Below are positions 21,195 through 24,698 of a DNA stretch of 24,698 bases, one piece after another. The stretch spans positions 1-24,698 of the IMG/VR virus record IMGVR_UViG_3300027749_000465. One strand, given 5' to 3'. Each line of letters begins with the position of its first letter. Within the stretch, counting starts at the first letter, position 1. The notes beneath the pieces were generated by a model. It did no database searches. It had not been told where the DNA came from and was given only the letters and a program-made list of their open reading frames with translations. The translations under genes were made by a program, and so were the position numbers. The DNA is from a virus.

Positions 21195-23269
21195 TCGATC
21201 TCTACCTGGACCTGGAGACGTACTGCACCGTGCCGATCACGCACGGCACCCACGCCTACGCCGACAAGGCCGAGGTCATGCTGTTGGCCTACGCGGTGGG
21301 TGAAGATGAGCCGCAGGTGCTCGAATTCCCCGCCGATAACCATAGCGATCGCTGGGCGCAACTGCGGGCCACGCTCGACGATCCCCGCGTCCGGGTAGTC
21401 ATCCACAACAGCCACTTCGACCGCACGATCCTCCGGCGCGCCATGGGCATCGACATTCCCACGCGCCGGATCCACGACACCATGGTCCAGGCCCTGAGCC
21501 ACGGCCTGCCGCCCAGCCTGGGGCTGCTTGGCGAGGTCCTGGGCCTGCCGGCGGACAAGGCCAAGGACAAGGACGGCAAGAAGCTGATCATCTTGTTCTG
21601 CAAGCCCTTGCCGGGTAACTGGACTTTGCGGCGCGCGACAGCGACGACCCACCCAGCGGAGTGGGAGCGGTTCCGGGCCTACGCGGCCAACGACATCGTC
21701 GCGATGCGCGAGTGCCATCGGCGCATGCCTTCGCTCAACAACACCGAAACCGAGATCGCACTCTGGCAGTTGGACCAGAAGATCAACGACCGGGGCGTGT
21801 CGATTGATCTAGATCTGGCCCGGTCTGCGATCGCGGCGGTGGCCAAGGCCCAGGTCGATCTGAAGCAGCAGGCCCACGACATCACCGGTGGCGTGGTGCG
21901 CAGCACCACCCAGGGCGCGGCGCTGCGTCTGCAGATCATGGAGCAGTTCGGGATCGACATGCCCGACCTGCAGATGGGCACGGTCGAGAAGTACCTCGCC
22001 GACCCGAAGGTGCCCAAGGCGCTCAAGGAGCTGCTGGAGGTCCGCCTGCAGGCCAGCAGCACGAGCACCAAGAAGTACCAGACCCTCATCAACGGTGTCA
22101 GCACGGATGGCCGGCTGCGTGGCACCCTGCAGTTCAACGGCGCGGCGCGCACGGGCCGGTGGGCCGGCAGGCTGTTCCAGCCGCAGAACCTGCCCAGGCC
22201 CACGCTCAAGCAGCCCATGATCGACGCCGGCATCGAGGCGATCAAGGCCGGCATTGCCGACATGATCACCGACAACGTCATGGAGCTCGCCAGCTCGGCC
22301 ATCCGCGGCACCATCATCGCAACGACCCGTACGTTGAATGGTCGCAAGCTGGTGGTGGCCGACCTCGCCAACATCGAAGGCCGGGTCCAGGCGTGGTTGG
22401 CGAACGAGGAGTGGAAGCTCCAGGCATTCCGTAACTTTGACGCCGGGATCGGCCCCGACCTGTACAAGCTGGCCTACAGCAAGTCGTTCGGCGTCAGGCC
22501 GGAGGACGTCACCAAGGACCAGCGGCAGGTCGGCAAGGTGCAGGAGCTGGCCCTGGCCTACGCGGGCGGCGTGGGGGCATTCGTGACGTTTGCCGAGGCG
22601 TACGGGATCGACCTCGACGCGATGGCCGCCAAGGTCCTGCCGCTGGCGCCCGAGATGGTGGTGGAGGAGGCCGATCGGTTCTTCGAGTGGACGATGCGGG
22701 AAAACCGATCGAGATTCAACCTGTCAGACGATGCGTTCGTGGCCTGCGACACGCTCAAGCGGGTCTGGCGGTACGCACACCCCAACATCACCGACTACTG
22801 GAAGCGCCTGCAGACGCTGGTGAAGCAGGCCCTGGGCACGAGGGGCACGACCTACGCCGACCTGGGCCTGCGGATCAAGGGCACCAAGACGTGGCTGCTG
22901 ATCACGTTGCCATCGGGCCGGGTGGCGTGCTACCCGGCGCCGCAGATCAAAGACAACGCCATCACGTACACGGGCGTCGACCAGTTCACCCGCAAGTGGA
23001 CCCGCATCCAGACGCACGGCGGCAAGCTGTTTGAGAATCTGGTGCAAGCGATCGCCCGAGACGTCCTGGCGCACAGCATGCCGTTGATCGAGGCCGCCGG
23101 CTACAAGATCGTCCTGACGGTGCACGACGAGATCATCGCCGAGACACCAGACAGCATCGAGTTCAGTGCCGAGCACCTGTCGGCGCTGATGTCGACGCCA
23201 CCGGCCTGGGCCGCGGACATGCCGCTGGCCGCCGAGGGCTTCGAGACCTATCGCTACCGAAAGCAATGA
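21191..23269 (+). CDS. family A DNA polymerase with 3'-5' exonuclease
   Basis: The 692-aa product replicates the phage genome. Exonuclease motifs are DLE (D7, E9), NSHFDRTI (D77) and YAANDIVAM (D168). Polymerase motif A is VVADLANIEGR with D391 and E396. Motif B is RQVGKVQELALAYAGG (R445, K449, Y457). Motif C is VHDEI with D646 and E647. The start ATG at 21191 overlaps the upstream stop (ATGA) and gives MIDLYLDLET. A longer frame starting at 21080 is a shadow in another gene. All catalytic residues are present. Confidence 0.95.
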   Translation: MIDLYLDLETYCTVPITHGTHAYADKAEVMLLAYAVGEDEPQVLEFPADNHSDRWAQLRATLDDPRVRVVIHNSHFDRTILRRAMGIDIPTRRIHDTMVQALSHGLPPSLGLLGEVLGLPADKAKDKDGKKLIILFCKPLPGNWTLRRATATTHPAEWERFRAYAANDIVAMRECHRRMPSLNNTETEIALWQLDQKINDRGVSIDLDLARSAIAAVAKAQVDLKQQAHDITGGVVRSTTQGAALRLQIMEQFGIDMPDLQMGTVEKYLADPKVPKALKELLEVRLQASSTSTKKYQTLINGVSTDGRLRGTLQFNGAARTGRWAGRLFQPQNLPRPTLKQPMIDAGIEAIKAGIADMITDNVMELASSAIRGTIIATTRTLNGRKLVVADLANIEGRVQAWLANEEWKLQAFRNFDAGIGPDLYKLAYSKSFGVRPEDVTKDQRQVGKVQELALAYAGGVGAFVTFAEAYGIDLDAMAAKVLPLAPEMVVEEADRFFEWTMRENRSRFNLSDDAFVACDTLKRVWRYAHPNITDYWKRLQTLVKQALGTRGTTYADLGLRIKGTKTWLLITLPSGRVACYPAPQIKDNAITYTGVDQFTRKWTRIQTHGGKLFENLVQAIARDVLAHSMPLIEAAGYKIVLTVHDEIIAETPDSIEFSAEHLSALMSTPPAWAADMPLAAEGFETYRYRKQ

Positions 23270-23547
23270 TGCGCGAATCCGCGATTGAGAAGTACTTGGC
23301 CCGGCATGTCATCCTGATGGGCGGTGAGATCCGCAAGACCCAGTGGATTGGGCGCGTCGGCGCGCCCGACCGCCGGGTCATGCTGCCAGGGCGCAAGCCG
23401 TTCTGGGTCGAGCTCAAGGCCACCGGCGAGAAGCCGACCGCCCAGCAGGTTCGCGAGCACAACCGCATGCGACGGCTCGGTGAGCTGGTGCACGTGGTCG
23501 ATTCAATCGAGGGCGTGATCGCCCTCCTCAACCAAACAGAAGGCTAA
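23266..23547 (+). CDS. VRR-NUC domain nuclease
   Basis: The 93-aa product is a stand-alone PD-(D/E)XK nuclease of the VRR-NUC type: IGRVGAPDRRVMLPG with D35, FWVELKA with E49 and K51, then the PTAQQVREHNRM helix. Such small phage nucleases are thought to resolve branched replication intermediates. ATG at 23266 overlaps the polymerase stop. An ATG three bases later is equally possible. It sits in the polymerase-nuclease-helicase order. Confidence 0.92.
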   Translation: MMRESAIEKYLARHVILMGGEIRKTQWIGRVGAPDRRVMLPGRKPFWVELKATGEKPTAQQVREHNRMRRLGELVHVVDSIEGVIALLNQTEG

Positions 23548-23775
23548 ATGTGTCCCTTATGTCGTACCGACCACAGCAAGGTCCTGGAAACCCGTCGCCA
23601 CGACGACCAAGTATTCCGTCGGCGGCTCTGCGAATGCGGGGAGAAGTTCATCACGCGCGAGTACGCGAAGGCGGGCATGCAGTTCCCGGAGGAGTTCAGG
23701 GAAGCCAGCCTGCAGCGGATACGGGAGCACGAGGAGAGCAAGGACAAGCCCCGCGACCGCTGGGGCTACAGGTGA
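23548..23775 (+). CDS. NrdR-like zinc-ribbon protein
   Basis: The 75-aa product begins MCPLCRTDHSKVLETRR, then RRRLCECGEKFITRE, the NrdR/Ogr-type zinc ribbon with C2, C5, C28 and C30. The second pair is CxC instead of CxxC. The ATP-cone of true NrdR is absent; a charged tail EHEESKDKPRDRWGY follows. It starts immediately after the VRR-NUC stop. It may be a small transcriptional or recombination regulator. The true target is unknown. Confidence 0.78.
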   Translation: MCPLCRTDHSKVLETRRHDDQVFRRRLCECGEKFITREYAKAGMQFPEEFREASLQRIREHEESKDKPRDRWGYR

Positions 23776-24698
23776 CCAAGCGCCAGACGTTCACGCCCCG
23801 CCCGTACCAGACGCTGATCATCAACCACATCCTGGACGGGAAGCGCGTCGCGGTGTGGGCCGGCATGGGCACCGGCAAGACCGTCGCGACCCTGTCGGCG
23901 CTGGAGATCCTGCAGATGGTCGAGGACGGCCCGGCGCTGGTGATAGCACCGTTGCGCGTGGCGACGACGACATGGCCCGAGGAGGTGCTCAAGTGGGAGC
24001 ACCTCAAGGGCATGAACGTGGTCCCGATCGTGGGCACCGAGCGCGAGCGCATCGCCGCCGTGCGGTCGCCGTCTCAGGTCTACACCACCAACTACGAGCA
24101 GCTCGTCTGGCTGGTGGCATACTGGGGCGACAAGTGGCCCTACGCGACGGTGGTCCTGGACGAGTCCACCAAGGTCAAGGGGTTCAGGCTGCGCCAGGGC
24201 GGAAAGCGCGCCCAGGCCCTGGGCAGCATCACCCACACCCGCATCAACCGCCTGATCGAGCTCACCGGCACGCCGGCCAGCAACGGCCTCAAGGACCTCT
24301 GGGGGCAGGCGTGGTTCATCGACGCAGGCGCGCGCCTGGGCCGCACCTACAGCGCGTTCTCGCAACGGTGGTTCCGGCCCGACAGGACGGGCTACGGGGT
24401 CGAGCCGCTGGCGATCGCCCAGGTCGAGATCCAGGACAAGCTGCGCGACGTCTGCCTGACGATCGAGGCGGCGGACTGGTTCGACCTGCGCACGCCCATC
24501 ATCAACAACATCATGGTCAAGCTGCCGCTCAAGGCCCGCAAGCACTACCAGGACATGGAAGACGAGATGTACACCGCCCTCGACACGGGCGACGAGATCG
24601 AGGCGTTCAACGCCGCGGCCAAGACCCAGAAGTGCCTGCAGATCGCCAACGGCGCGATGTACGTGGGCGACGGGGCGCTGGCGTGGCAGGAGGTCCAC
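23772..24698 (+). CDS. SNF2-type helicase/ATPase (N-terminal part, cut by window edge)
   Basis: The 309 codons in frame to the right edge encode VTKRQTFTPRPYQTLIINHI, Walker A GMGTGKT (residues 31-37), APLRVATTTWPEE (motif Ia), VLDESTKVKG as motif II, and LTGTPASNG as motif III. This is an SF2/SNF2-like ATPase of the type found after VRR-NUC in phage replication modules. It probably remodels or migrates branched DNA. The GTG start overlaps the preceding TGA (GTGA). The second RecA-like lobe is outside the window. Confidence 0.92.
   Translation, partial: MTKRQTFTPRPYQTLIINHILDGKRVAVWAGMGTGKTVATLSALEILQMVEDGPALVIAPLRVATTTWPEEVLKWEHLKGMNVVPIVGTERERIAAVRSPSQVYTTNYEQLVWLVAYWGDKWPYATVVLDESTKVKGFRLRQGGKRAQALGSITHTRINRLIELTGTPASNGLKDLWGQAWFIDAGARLGRTYSAFSQRWFRPDRTGYGVEPLAIAQVEIQDKLRDVCLTIEAADWFDLRTPIINNIMVKLPLKARKHYQDMEDEMYTALDTGDEIEAFNAAAKTQKCLQIANGAMYVGDGALAWQEVH

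Noticed and set aside
23548-23775. True NrdR repressor
   Set aside because: Only the zinc ribbon is present, the second cysteine pair is CxC, and there is no ATP-cone domain.
23766-24698. Minus-strand open frame of 310 codons at the right edge
   Set aside because: It is antisense to the SNF2 helicase, whose Walker A, motif II and motif III are clear. The shadow has no recognisable motif.

Overview
The window is a contiguous piece of a tailed double-stranded DNA bacteriophage (Caudoviricetes) genome or prophage. The evidence is a large terminase, portal, endolysin and holin on the minus strand, and a phage replication/recombination module on the plus strand. The DNA is GC-rich, start codons are mostly preceded by GGAG/AAGGA Shine-Dalgarno sequences, and genes are packed with ATGA, TGATG and GTGA overlaps. 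This suits a phage of a GC-rich Gram-negative host, probably a proteobacterium. The host assignment is inference only. No tRNA, CRISPR array, integrase or insertion sequence was seen, and no gene-free stretch exceeds 300 bases (the longest is about 260 bases at 14894-15155).

Layout. Everything from about 17.54 kb down to 1 is transcribed leftward. Everything from about 17.67 kb to the right end is transcribed rightward. The divergence point (17543-17668) holds a Cro-like repressor gene, a TTTGTACAAA palindrome and overlapping candidate promoters. Leftward come a PrimPol/RepA-type primase-helicase (15156-17213), then a possible origin with TCTGGAACA iterons and a strong hairpin (14950-15155). 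A run of seventeen small, mostly unrecognised genes follows (9305-14893). After it come the small terminase, a 77-aa protein, a T4-type lysozyme, a three-TM holin, the large terminase, a 1581-aa multidomain 'polyvalent' protein with an N-terminal ADP-ribosyltransferase-like domain, and the N-terminal part of the portal protein. Rightward come three small early genes, a DUF2800 Cas4/RecB-like nuclease, a DUF2815 ssDNA-binding-like protein, a DUF2829 (Tad2-type) protein, a 75-aa protein, a family A DNA polymerase, a VRR-NUC nuclease, an NrdR-like zinc ribbon and a SNF2-type helicase cut by the window end.

The most interesting content is anti-defence. The 105-aa protein at 9720-10037 matches DUF1874, the AcrIII-1 viral ring nuclease family that destroys the cyclic tetra-adenylate messenger of type III CRISPR. 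The 160-aa protein at 20474-20956 carries a DUF2829/Tad2 domain, a family that sequesters the Thoeris cyclic ADP-ribose messenger. One gene of each type in the two opposite transcription units would let the phage disarm two different nucleotide-signalling immune systems. The large polyvalent protein next to the portal is a candidate ejected effector.

A second unusual feature is a set of five near-identical promoter/leader cassettes of about 21-23 bp (core GTTAGAATCTCTACATCAGCAAC on the minus strand). They lie in front of five leftward small-gene blocks. Two also carry a covarying palindrome, and one overlaps a perfect terminator hairpin that reads in the opposite direction.
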